From assembly GCF_963526985.1 (NCBI RefSeq), contig NZ_CAURPW010000002.1, forward strand, positions 186,001 to 250,000: a stretch of 64,000 bases of DNA, given 5' to 3'. Below, one piece after another: positions 16,811 through 24,871 of this stretch. The translations under genes and the position numbers were made by a program. Numbering within the stretch: the first letter of the stretch is position 1; each line of letters starts with the position of its first letter. This DNA is from an uncultured Campylobacter sp. GTDB lineage: Bacteria; Campylobacterota; Campylobacteria; Campylobacterales; Campylobacteraceae. The notes under the pieces were generated by a model. The model did not search any database. It saw nothing but the letters and a program-made list of their open reading frames with translations, and was not told where the DNA came from.

Positions 16811-17866
16811 TTATTTAAAAATTTTATTTATCGCGGCAGACGGATCCGCCATAAACTCCTCAAAGCTACAAAGTAGCGTAAAAACTCCGTGTTCGTAGTC
16901 TGCGCTAGCTAGCATTTTACTGCTAGGATGCCATACCAAAAACCCGTCCGCTCCGTATCTATCCGCATCTATAAGAAGGTCTAGAAATTTTTTATTTTTC
17001 CACTTTACCTCCCTTACGTCGCCAAGCGAGGCAAACTCTATAAAGCCCGTATATTCGCACCCCGGCAGCAACACGCGCCTGTCGTTTGAACGTAGCAAAG
17101 AAACAAGTCCCTTTGGCAGTTTGTAGGACTTTAGCTTCTTTAGGCGCTCCTCATCGTCGTGCCAAGCGGACGGCTCTACGGATTTTATATACAGGGCTAC
17201 CTCTTTGCGCTCGTTTCGCAGCGCGTAGTGATAGGCGCGCTCGCCGTATTTATCCTCGTAGCTAAGGTCTGCGCCAAGCTCTATAAGGCGCTTTACTAAC
17301 GCAAGATCCGCATACGAGGCGGCCGCCTGAAGCGCGGATGCGTTATACGGATACACGGTATCTGGTTCGCAGTAGTTTACGTCAAAACCGCACTGAATGA
17401 GCCGCTCTATCAGCTTGCCAAGCCCTTCCATAGCCGCTTCTCTAAGCGTCGTGCCGTCGGGAACGAGCCTAAAGCCGTTTTCTATAAGCAAAAGGGCTAT
17501 TTCTTCGTTTTTACCGTATATGGCAGCTTTTAGCGAGCTGATATGAGCGTGGGCATTTACGTCCGCGCCGCACTTTATAAGCCGCTTAATCAAAGACGGA
17601 TCGTCGCCGTATTCGCAAGCTTCGATAAAAAGCTCGCTAGTTATCTTTGCGCCTTCGTCCAAAAGAAAATAAAGCGCGTCTTTTTTATCGTTATAAAACG
17701 CGATTTGCAAAGGAGTTTGCAAATCGTCCTGCGCGGGCAGCTTTTCGTTTACGTCCCAGCCTTTGGCAAGAAGTGCCTTTAGAGCGGTTAAATTTTCGCT
17801 CAAAATAAGCTCCGTGATTTTAGCAGGCTCTAAAAGCTCGGTTTTATCGGTTAAATTTTCTTTCAT
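16811..17866 (-). CDS. Ankyrin-repeat protein
   Basis: 351 residues. From about residue 35 to 230 there are five or six ankyrin units with the usual T/SPL...A and A.LLIE.GADV patterns (for example IALLLIENGFRL, LVKRLIELGADL). The last 110 residues form a separate domain without repeats. No signal peptide is present, so it is probably cytoplasmic. Ankyrin proteins are frequent in polymorphic-toxin immunity arrays, which fits this setting, but a direct partner is not visible. Confidence 0.88.
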   Translation of the reverse strand: MKENLTDKTELLEPAKITELILSENLTALKALLAKGWDVNEKLPAQDDLQTPLQIAFYNDKKDALYFLLDEGAKITSELFIEACEYGDDPSLIKRLIKCGADVNAHAHISSLKAAIYGKNEEIALLLIENGFRLVPDGTTLREAAMEGLGKLIERLIQCGFDVNYCEPDTVYPYNASALQAAASYADLALVKRLIELGADLSYEDKYGERAYHYALRNERKEVALYIKSVEPSAWHDDEERLKKLKSYKLPKGLVSLLRSNDRRVLLPGCEYTGFIEFASLGDVREVKWKNKKFLDLLIDADRYGADGFLVWHPSSKMLASADYEHGVFTLLCSFEEFMADPSAAINKIFK

Positions 17867-17969
17867 ATTTTTCCTTTATCTTGGCGTAACGCTTACGTTA
17901 AATTTGCGCGTTTACGGGCCAAATTCGCTTTTAAATTTTACTATTCGTTCTTAAATTTTAGCGCCTAAG

Positions 17970-18527
17970 CTAATTAGCGACCGAGGGCAAATCCTCAAAA
18001 ACGACGTGTTCGTCTAAATTTGCATCCTTTATCAGCTTAGCAAAGCGCTCCGAATAAAACAGTTTTGTTTGGTGCCGCGTATCTCGCCCTAAGACGAAAT
18101 CCTCGGGGATGCGCGAATTTAGGCATATATCGCCGATAAAATATTCGCCGCCCTCGCTCAAATATATCTTTTGGCTGCGCTCTTCGTTTATAACGTCAGA
18201 TGTTTGCAGGGCGTTTATTATGCGGTAGTCCTCTATCGTCCCGTCTTTGCAGTGCAGCCTTAAGCGCACGGGCTGCGTTTGCGCGTATTTTATAAAAATT
18301 TCGCAAAGCGCGGGGCTAACTACCGCAACGTCTCCTAGCATATCGTTATGGATAAAATGTAAATTTCTAACCTTGCTAATCGGCGCGGATATATATAAAT
18401 CATAAACGAAATCATCCTCTATCCGCTGCGATTTTATCAAATTTAACATATTTGCCGCGCTAAGCCCCTCCGGCATAGTCGCTATCCAAGATTGTCGGTA
18501 GCTATTTTTAAATTTCATAATCTTCAT
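17970..18527 (-). CDS. Imm11 (DUF1629)-like immunity protein
   Basis: 185 residues. The order of motifs fits the Imm11 family as I know it: an early DDFVYDLYIS, a central YRIINALQTSDVINEERS (family pattern: YxIINxxxxxDaID), then EDFVLGRDTR and a closing FYSERFAKLIKDANL...VVFEDL (family: hiFR...iivSe.l...i...gltGv.F). Imm11 proteins are cytoplasmic and protect against toxins of polymorphic systems. No adjacent toxin is seen. The family call is from memory. Confidence 0.6.
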   Translation of the reverse strand: MKIMKFKNSYRQSWIATMPEGLSAANMLNLIKSQRIEDDFVYDLYISAPISKVRNLHFIHNDMLGDVAVVSPALCEIFIKYAQTQPVRLRLHCKDGTIEDYRIINALQTSDVINEERSQKIYLSEGGEYFIGDICLNSRIPEDFVLGRDTRHQTKLFYSERFAKLIKDANLDEHVVFEDLPSVAN

Positions 18528-18542
18528 ATAATCTCCGTTATT

Positions 18543-18656
18543 TTAAAGCCTGCCGTTTTTAAATTTAACGCGGCCTTTTAAAATTTTAGCGTCGTCGCGG
18601 CGGTAGTTTTCGCGCAAAAACGCCGTCAAACCCTGCAAAAAGCTTGTCTTGTCCAT
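18543..18656 (-). CDS. Small ORF (37 residues) upstream of the Imm11-like gene
   Basis: An ATG after a GGAAG ribosome site opens a 37-codon frame starting MDKTSFLQGLTAFLREN and ending in a basic tail (GRVKFKNGRL). It lies 15 bp upstream of the Imm11-like gene on the same strand. It could be a short real gene, a leader peptide or the last piece of a lost toxin C-terminus. Ribosome site, position and basic tail are the only support. Confidence 0.35.
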   Translation of the reverse strand: MDKTSFLQGLTAFLRENYRRDDAKILKGRVKFKNGRL

Positions 18657-18724
18657 TTATCTTCCTTTACTTTGCGAATTTATTTTAGCGGTTTAAATTT
18701 AGCCGTCTAAATTTATAAGCCGGA

Positions 18725-19642
18725 TTATAAAAAGTCCAAGTCCTCCGCTTTAAAAAATCCCTGCGATACGGCCTTGTTAAACGCCAGCATAAAAGCCTCG
18801 TCCCGCTGCGGCATTTTGACGGCGCCGCCTAGAGTCGGCTTTATCTTTTCGTATTCGCGCCACAAGATGTGTTCGCTAGGCACGCGCGTCGTTAGGCCTC
18901 TTTCTTCGCGTAGCTTTAAAAAATATAAAATCTCTACCGGAAAAAGATAAAAAGCCAGGCTAGTACACATCCAGCCGCTTTCTTTAGCCGACTGCTCGAT
19001 GTGAAAGTCCAAGGCTAGCTCTATAGCCCGCTCTATATCCGAACAATCAGGCTCGTATAAAAGCCTAGTTAGCTCGCCGTAGCCGCTATCTTTTCGCTCA
19101 AATTTCAAAAACTCGCCCAAACGCTCGGTCGGCAAATTTTTACTCTTTGCCCACAGCTGCACGATAAATCTCGGAATATCGGTATGCTCTAGCTGCTCTT
19201 TAGCCTTTTCGTCTCGCTCGAAGTAGTAGAAAAACTCGCCTAAATAATCGGCGCGCTTTTTGTATCCTATCAGATAAAAATAAGCGAGCATAAAAGCCGT
19301 TCCCGCCTCGATGTCGCCGAAATGAGAGAGCTTAAAGTTCATCCAAGAGCCTTCAAGCGCGAGGTCTATATAGTCCCAGCCCTCGCTATCGCCTGCTAGC
19401 AGTCTTAAACAACCGTAATAACTCAAGTCCGCTTCGCGGTTAGACACCTGCATGATAGCCGTCCAGCCGGCATTTGGCTTGCCCGACCTTAGCGCTTTTT
19501 GAAACGTCTCGTAGGTGTACCCGCTCATAAAATAGAAATTTGAAACCGCTTTTTCGTAATGAGCGTTATCCTTCGTCCAGCTTTTATACTGATTTATGGC
19601 GCGTTTTAGCCTTTTTTCATGTATCGTCATAGTTTGTTTCAT
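18725..19642 (-). CDS. Uncharacterised 305-residue helical protein
   Basis: I do not recognise this protein with confidence. It is predicted to be largely helical, aromatic-rich and cytoplasmic, with possible helical-hairpin repeats (LSYYGCLRLLAGDSEGW, GTAFMLAYFYLIGY). Some Imm49-type immunity proteins have a similar look, but no decisive motif is seen. It is the outermost gene of the accessory block; beyond it the strand switches to the tautomerase-bcp pair. Confidence 0.75.
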   Translation of the reverse strand: MKQTMTIHEKRLKRAINQYKSWTKDNAHYEKAVSNFYFMSGYTYETFQKALRSGKPNAGWTAIMQVSNREADLSYYGCLRLLAGDSEGWDYIDLALEGSWMNFKLSHFGDIEAGTAFMLAYFYLIGYKKRADYLGEFFYYFERDEKAKEQLEHTDIPRFIVQLWAKSKNLPTERLGEFLKFERKDSGYGELTRLLYEPDCSDIERAIELALDFHIEQSAKESGWMCTSLAFYLFPVEILYFLKLREERGLTTRVPSEHILWREYEKIKPTLGGAVKMPQRDEAFMLAFNKAVSQGFFKAEDLDFL

Positions 19643-19830
19643 ATCGTGCCTTTGTATTTCATAAATTTTAAAGATTGTATAAAACCGCGGGTAAATTTGA
19701 GATTAAGCGGGCTAAACTTCGCAGGCGACGGGTTAAATTTATCGGTTCGTTTTAAATTTAACCCGCCAGAGCAAGGCTAAAAGGGCTAAATTTGATATAA
19801 TTAGCCCAAATTTAAACCAAGGAGAAAAAA

Positions 19831-20040
19831 ATGCCTTTCGTAAATATCAAATTAGCCGCCCCGGAACCCACAAAAGAGCAAAAAAAGCAAATCATCGCCG
19901 AGGTCACGGACACGTTAGCGCGCGTGCTAGGCAAAGACCCCGCCGCGGTGCTAGTGATGATCGAGACTCTGGGCATGGATAGTATCGGTAAAAGCGGCCT
20001 AAGCCTAGAAGAGATCAGACAAAATAAGGAGAAAAAATGA
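19831..20040 (+). CDS. 4-oxalocrotonate tautomerase family protein
   Basis: 69 residues. After removal of the initiator Met the catalytic Pro1 is exposed (MPFVNIKLA), as in 4-OT-family tautomerases, which act as small homo-oligomers on enol-keto compounds. The natural substrate here is unknown. An AAGGAG ribosome site precedes the ATG, and the stop overlaps the bcp start by 4 bases (ATGA), so the two are translationally coupled. The same pair follows ilvE in C. jejuni. Confidence 0.9.
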   Translation: MPFVNIKLAAPEPTKEQKKQIIAEVTDTLARVLGKDPAAVLVMIETLGMDSIGKSGLSLEEIRQNKEKK

Positions 20041-20534
20041 GCGAATTTTCTAAAGAAGATTTGGAGCGAAAGATCACGCTAGCAGCGGGCGATACGGCGC
20101 CACAGTTTAGCCTAGAAAACAGCGACGGCGTAAGCGTCAGTCTAAAAGACTTCGTCGGTAAAAACGTCGTGCTATACTTTTATCCAAAAGACAACACTCC
20201 CGGCTGCACGACCGAAGCGTGCGAATTTAGCGCGCTTTACGGCGATTTTATAGCTAAAGACACCGTGATCGTGGGAGTAAGCCCCGATAGCGTCAAATCC
20301 CACGCCGCCTTTGCGCAAAAACAGAGCCTAAAGCACATCCTATTAAGCGACCCCGCGCACGAAGTCGCCAAACTCTACGGCGTCTGGCAGGTGAAGAAAA
20401 ACTACGGCAAAGAGTATCTAGGCATCGCACGCTCGACCTTTGTGATCGGCAAAGACGGCAAGATCGCGAAGGTGTATAAGAGCGTGAAGGCGAAAAAGCA
20501 TGCGGCGAAGGTGCTAGCTGATCTAGTTAAATAA
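20037..20534 (+). CDS. bcp: Thioredoxin-dependent thiol peroxidase (Bcp/PrxQ)
   Basis: A cytoplasmic peroxiredoxin of 165 residues. The peroxidatic Cys57 and resolving Cys62 are in TPGCTTEACEF, the hallmark of the PrxQ/Bcp class. FYPKDNTPG and the closing VKAKKHAAKVL are also typical. It reduces peroxides using thioredoxin. It is coupled by an ATGA overlap to the tautomerase. It is one of two peroxiredoxins in this window, with ahpC, and a perR gene is nearby. Confidence 0.95.
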   Translation: MSEFSKEDLERKITLAAGDTAPQFSLENSDGVSVSLKDFVGKNVVLYFYPKDNTPGCTTEACEFSALYGDFIAKDTVIVGVSPDSVKSHAAFAQKQSLKHILLSDPAHEVAKLYGVWQVKKNYGKEYLGIARSTFVIGKDGKIAKVYKSVKAKKHAAKVLADLVK

Positions 20535-20548
20535 ATTTACTTGGAGGC

Positions 20549-20690
20549 TCTTCTCGCGAGTGTCTTTAACGGAGCTAGTAAAAATTTAGCTCGGCGGACT
20601 ATCTTGTCCAGCCTGCGCTAAATTTTTACGTCGCAACCCTTAAATCCATCTCGCGATACTTCGCCTTGATTTTTTTGCACTCAAATTTGG
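20549..20690. repeat. Dispersed structured repeat (copy B)
   Basis: The reverse complement of this stretch matches 5311-5510 closely, except that copy A has extra sequence (about 5354-5420). The core hairpin is GTAAAAATTTAGC (20578-20590) with GCTAAATTTTTAC (20617-20629), plus an inner GGAC/GTCC stem (20596-20609). It begins 15 bp after the bcp stop and could also terminate or protect that transcript. Confidence 0.7.
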
Positions 20691-20813
20691 CTAAATTTGT
20701 AAATTTCGGCTTCAAATTTTACTCGCCCAAATTCGCGTCATGAAAATGTAAATTTAAAACACGCAGTAAATAAAACGCAAAAAACCGCAAAAGCTCGCAG
20801 GCAAAAATGCACG

Positions 20814-20990
20814 TCAATCGTATCTTTTGCCTTTAGATCCACATGCCTTGCCGCTACCGCAACCGCAGTCTTTTTGCCTAAACTCTTTTGCGTAAACGAA
20901 ATATCCCGCCCCGATTGCTATCACGATCAAAATCGCCGCGTTAAATTTATAAAATAACTTAAAAGAAACAAGACAAAAGACCTCTGTTTT
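20814..20990 (-). other. Possible remnant of a small Cys-rich membrane protein
   Basis: Read on the minus strand, an open frame gives a hydrophobic segment (AILIVIAIGAGYFVY), then a basic/Cys tail with DCGCGSGKACGSKGKRYD and a stop. This resembles the small FeoB-associated Cys-rich membrane proteins. No ATG, GTG or TTG is found at a sensible position before the membrane segment, so the gene may be decayed at its start. A ribosome-like AGAGG is present near 20980. The resemblance is by pattern only. Confidence 0.35.
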
Positions 20991-20999
20991 TGTTTTTAA

Positions 21000-21344
21000 A
21001 TTTACGCGCTTAGCTCGCCTGATATGCGCCTATCAAAATTTAATCCTATGCGCCGTTTGCGTTTAGAGATAGTTAAAGTTATGCCTTTACCGGAAAAACG
21101 TCGTCAAAATAAGCGGTAAGTTAAGACGAAAGCTATATTTTTATAAGTAGCAAGCAAGGCAAGGTTAGGGCTTAGATACTATAACGGCAAAGACACAAAA
21201 CAAATAAGGCGTTTACAAAGCGATATTTCTACAAAGAATCTCTAACGTATTTTACTAAAATAGATAAGGTAGGCTCCGCTTAGGTTTCATTGAACCAATT
21301 TAAACCCAAAACATCGCTAAAATAGAGCCAAAAACGAGCTGATA
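21000..21344. other. Gap downstream of perR with no gene seen
   Basis: About 345 bp with no convincing frame on either strand. No hairpin or repeat stands out apart from general AT-richness. Confidence 0.4.
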
Positions 21345-21755
21345 CTATCTGCGGCAGTTTTTGCAATCCTTGACGGTTACTAGCACGTTCATCTTTTCGA
21401 TTAGATTGCCTAATTTTCTCTCCAAATTTTCCTTATACGTATCCAGCGCCTCGCAAAAATCATAGTCCTCTACGCTCCCGCAGCTCTCGCAAACCACGTG
21501 AATATGAGGATGGCTAAAGATATCGTAACGCGCCTTTTGGTTTGGCATATTGACCTCGACGACTAGTCCCTCGTCTTTGAGCATATTTAGGTTTTTATAT
21601 ACCGTCGCTAGCGATACGGATGGATTTTCTGCGCAAATCTCTTCGTATAGCTCATCGATCGTAGGATGAGAGTGGCGATCGAGGATTTTTAGTACGCTGA
21701 GGCGTTGCGGGGTGGCTTTAAGGCCGCGATTTTTAAGAAGTTCCATATAGTTCAT
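21345..21755 (-). CDS. perR: Peroxide stress regulator PerR (Fur family)
   Basis: 136 residues, shorter than Campylobacter Fur and matching PerR in length. A winged helix (KATPQRLSVLKIL, then SVSLATVYKNLNML) is followed by the metal-binding region SHPHIHVVC and a structural zinc site of two CxxC pairs (Cys89/Cys92 and Cys131/Cys134). The Fe/Mn-bound form represses peroxide defence genes such as ahpC and katA in C. jejuni and also perR itself. It may start at the second Met (position 4). A palindrome-like site lies upstream (21819-21833). Confidence 0.88.
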   Translation of the reverse strand: MNYMELLKNRGLKATPQRLSVLKILDRHSHPTIDELYEEICAENPSVSLATVYKNLNMLKDEGLVVEVNMPNQKARYDIFSHPHIHVVCESCGSVEDYDFCEALDTYKENLERKLGNLIEKMNVLVTVKDCKNCRR

Positions 21756-21818
21756 CGTTTTTCCTGGTATTTTTTCCTAAATATACAAAAAAATTATTTA
21801 AAACTTCTTTATAGTTGG

Positions 21819-21833
21819 TAATATAAATTATTA
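21819..21833. promoter_or_regulatory. Possible PerR autoregulatory site
   Basis: TAATATA, one A, ATTATTA: an imperfect 7-1-7 repeat with five of seven positions paired, 64-78 bp upstream of the perR start. A -10-like TATATT lies at 21779-21784 on the minus strand. PerR autorepression is known in C. jejuni; this site is weaker than the one at ahpC and the call is inference. Confidence 0.3.
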
Positions 21834-22017
21834 TCTGCTAAAATTTATGTTAAATAGAAGCAAAAATAGCTCAAATTTGATCCAAGCGATATTTTAGCCA
21901 AATTTAACGAGACCAAAGGCGCGATTTATAAACCTGCTTAAGCCTCTTTAGCGCAAAAGATCGCGGCGAGCAAAATTAGCACAAATCAAAATCTATAAAA
22001 CAAGCCGCAGTATAAAT

Positions 22018-22179
22018 TTAACCCAAAATCCGTAGTAAAACCAGCCCGCAAAAAAGATAAACGAAGATAAAAACAAGTAAAGCATACCTAGCGCGCGCAA
22101 ATTTGCCTGTGACGCTTAAGGCATGGTAAATCAAAGCAAGAGCGGCAAGACCTAGCATAAAAAGATTTGTTTCGCTCAA
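22018..22179 (-). CDS. Small membrane protein (53 residues)
   Basis: A short frame opens at TTG (complement of 22177-22179) after an AAAGGCG ribosome-like site. It gives two hydrophobic segments (NLFMLGLAALALIYHAL and YALLVFIFVYLFCGLVLL) split by a basic TGKFARARY loop, so it should be a two-helix inner membrane protein. It lies 62 bp after the dxs stop, same strand, between dxs and perR. An internal ATG at codon 8 is an alternative start. No family is recognised. Confidence 0.55.
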   Translation of the reverse strand: MSETNLFMLGLAALALIYHALSVTGKFARARYALLVFIFVYLFCGLVLLRILG

Positions 22180-22241
22180 ATTTTTCGCCTTTTTCGTCCG
22201 AATGTACTCGCTAAAACGCGTAAAAACGCTTCAGCTCAAAT

Positions 22242-24086
22242 TTAGCCTGCCGTTTCGGCTAAAATTTTCTCGCAAATACTTGCCGCATCGATACCAAGGG
22301 CCTTTTCAACGTCGGCCGTAGCGCCGTGGGGGATAAAGGCGTCGTCAAACTCAAAGCTAACTATGCGCACGTCAAAAATGCGCCGCTCCTGCAAAAACGC
22401 AGCTAAAATCTCGCCTACGCCGCCTTTTTTTGCGGTATCGGAAAAGACGTACCAGATTTTATGCTTGCGCGCGAGCTCTTGCAAAAGTTCGCCGTCAAGC
22501 GGCTTAACAAACACCAGATCAACGAGGCTCGGGTCAAATTTGCCGTCCGTTTTTTCGAGCAAAATTTTGCGCGCGGCGTTTGCCTTGCCCGCGGCGTTGC
22601 CGTAAGCGATAAAGGCTGCTTCGCCGCCGCCCTCGACTAGGATTTCGCCCTTGCCGAGCTTTAGCTCTCGCACCTCAAATTCGCCCTGCGCCAGCGTAAA
22701 AGCTCCGCGCGGATAGCGAAAAGCGCAAGGTCCCTCGTGAGCGTAGGCGTAGCGCATTGCGAGCCTAAAACTATCGGCACAGCGAGGCGCGAAAATCGTC
22801 AAATTCGGGATCAAATTTAGATAACTAACGTCAAACGCGCCTTGATGCGTCTCGCCGTCTTCGCCGACGATACCCGCGCGGTCCATCGCAAAGACGACGT
22901 TTAGATTCATGATCGCGCAGTCGTGTACGACCTGATCAAACGCCCGCTGCAAAAATGTCGAATAAATCGCAATAAAGGGCTTAAATCCTTCTTTCGCCAT
23001 CGCGGCCATAGAGGCTACGGCGTGCTGCTCGGCGATCGCGACGTCCCAAAATCTATCCGGAAATCTCTCCATCAAAGCGTCTATGCCCGTGCCCGTAGGC
23101 ATCGCGGCAGTCACTCCGACGATATTCTCATGCCTACAGGCAAGGTCAAGTAAATTTTCGGCAAAGAGCGCGGTGGCTGATTTGGCGGCTGATTTTTTGA
23201 TAGCTTCGCCGCTTCGCAGATCAAAAGGACTCACGCCGTGCCAGCTGGCTAGATGTCCCTCGGCCTTTTCGTAGCCCTTACCCTTTAGCGTCTGCGCGTG
23301 CACGACGACGGGTTTTTTCATACCTTTTGCGACGCTAAAAGCCTCGATGAGCGCCTTCACGTCGTGGCCGTTTACGGGACCGATGTACTCGAGTCCTAGC
23401 TCCTCGAAAAACATCCCAGGCGTAAATATCCTGATGCCCTCCTCCATCCTGCGCGCCATATACGCGGCACCGTCCGGCATATAGCTCAAAAATCTCTCGA
23501 CGCGGCTTTTAAACTTCTGATACAGCGGCCCTGCCATCATCTGCGAGAGATAGTTGCTAAAGGCGCCGATGGGTTTGCTGATACTCATTTCGTTATCGTT
23601 TAGGACGACCACGCAAGGATTTTTGATATCGCCTAGCTCGTTTAGCGCCTCGTACGCGATGCCCGCACTCATCGAGCCGTCGCCGATGAGGGCCACTGGG
23701 ATACGGTCTTCGCCCTTTAGCTTGATCGCCTTTGACGCGCCGACTGCTAGCGAGATAGAGGTGGAGCTATGACCGGCGATAAAGTAGTCGTATTTGCTCT
23801 CGGATGGCTTAGTATAGCCGCTGATACCGCCGAATTTTCTAAGCGTATCAAATTTATCCCAGCGTCCGGTGATTAGCTTGTGCGCGTAGCTTTGGTGGCT
23901 AACGTCAAATATAAACGGATCTTTTGCGGCGTCAAAAACATAGTGCATCACGACGATAAGCTCGACCGCGCCGATGTTTGAGCTCAGATGTCCGCCGTTT
24001 GCGCTGACGGTTTGTAAAATTTTATCCCGGAGCTTCCCGCAAAGCGCTTCGAGCTCCTGCACGTTCATAGATTTTACGTCTATCAT
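22242..24086 (-). CDS. dxs: 1-deoxy-D-xylulose-5-phosphate synthase
   Basis: First enzyme of the MEP isoprenoid pathway, joining pyruvate and glyceraldehyde 3-phosphate with thiamine diphosphate. The 614-residue product has the TPP-binding GDGSMSAGIAYEALN and LNDNEMSISKP, the SSNIGAVEL and HQSYAHKLITGR region, and the transketolase-like DVAIAEQHAV. Its start overlaps the fliH stop by 4 bases, so this housekeeping gene is translated from the flagellar operon, the same order as in C. jejuni. Confidence 0.96.
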   Translation of the reverse strand: MIDVKSMNVQELEALCGKLRDKILQTVSANGGHLSSNIGAVELIVVMHYVFDAAKDPFIFDVSHQSYAHKLITGRWDKFDTLRKFGGISGYTKPSESKYDYFIAGHSSTSISLAVGASKAIKLKGEDRIPVALIGDGSMSAGIAYEALNELGDIKNPCVVVLNDNEMSISKPIGAFSNYLSQMMAGPLYQKFKSRVERFLSYMPDGAAYMARRMEEGIRIFTPGMFFEELGLEYIGPVNGHDVKALIEAFSVAKGMKKPVVVHAQTLKGKGYEKAEGHLASWHGVSPFDLRSGEAIKKSAAKSATALFAENLLDLACRHENIVGVTAAMPTGTGIDALMERFPDRFWDVAIAEQHAVASMAAMAKEGFKPFIAIYSTFLQRAFDQVVHDCAIMNLNVVFAMDRAGIVGEDGETHQGAFDVSYLNLIPNLTIFAPRCADSFRLAMRYAYAHEGPCAFRYPRGAFTLAQGEFEVRELKLGKGEILVEGGGEAAFIAYGNAAGKANAARKILLEKTDGKFDPSLVDLVFVKPLDGELLQELARKHKIWYVFSDTAKKGGVGEILAAFLQERRIFDVRIVSFEFDDAFIPHGATADVEKALGIDAASICEKILAETAG

Positions 24087-24871
24087 TGCCCTATTATCTT
24101 TTTGATTTTTTCTAGTCTGGCTTCGATCGTGCCTTCAAGGTTTCCCGCGTCGCTAAGCACTATTGCTCCGCCCGCGCTGATGGCTTCGTCGGCAGAGATT
24201 TTGACGTTTTGACCGGAAAAATTTTCTTTGATAAACTCGTAATCTTTCGGATTTACTTTAACCTGCACCTCTTTGGCGTCTTTGATCTCGCCAAAAAGCT
24301 CTTTGCATATGGCTGCGGCTATGTTTGCCGAATTTAGAGAAATCTCTTTTTTTACGACCTCTTTTGCGATCTCGATAGCAGTAGTCGGAAGCTGCGCTTC
24401 GCTAGATACGATAAGATTTTCAAATTTAGCCGCCTGCTCCTCTAGCTTATTTATTGAGCCCAGATACCTGCTCTCAAGCGCTTTTAGTTCTTCGTTAAAT
24501 TTAGCCGCTGCCTCCTCTGCGCCTTGCCTTATGCCGTCTTCTTTAGCGCGCTGGATCTCGCTTTCTAGGCGTTTAGCAAATTCGTTTTCTTGATTTTCAA
24601 TTTGCATTTGCAGCTTTATCATATTGCCGCTCATCTCGTCGGTGCGTTTTAGCAGCTCCTCAATAAAGCTTGATTCAGGCTTAAAATGCGCGCCTTGCTC
24701 TTTTGTATCGTTTAAATTTGAACTCTCTTGCTCGCCGGCGTCAGATCTTTGATCCTCGGAGTCCTGCCCACGAGCCGGGTCTTGTTTTTTTTCTTGACCC
24801 AGCACCTTAAATCTGTAATTTTCTATAAAATGCTCTTTGGCTTTTTCGCTTGATATTAAACTGCTTTTCAT
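24083..24871 (-). CDS. fliH: Flagellar assembly protein FliH
   Basis: FliH binds the export ATPase FliI and links it to the C-ring of the flagellar type III export machine. The 262-residue protein has a charged N-terminus, a long glutamate-rich coiled coil (about 70-150) and a conserved C-terminal domain (IEIAKEVVKKEIS ... VNPKDYEFIKEN ... GGAIVLSDAGNLEGTIEARL). It overlaps fliG upstream and dxs downstream by 4 bases each, indicating tight translational coupling. Confidence 0.92.
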   Translation of the reverse strand: MKSSLISSEKAKEHFIENYRFKVLGQEKKQDPARGQDSEDQRSDAGEQESSNLNDTKEQGAHFKPESSFIEELLKRTDEMSGNMIKLQMQIENQENEFAKRLESEIQRAKEDGIRQGAEEAAAKFNEELKALESRYLGSINKLEEQAAKFENLIVSSEAQLPTTAIEIAKEVVKKEISLNSANIAAAICKELFGEIKDAKEVQVKVNPKDYEFIKENFSGQNVKISADEAISAGGAIVLSDAGNLEGTIEARLEKIKKIIGQ

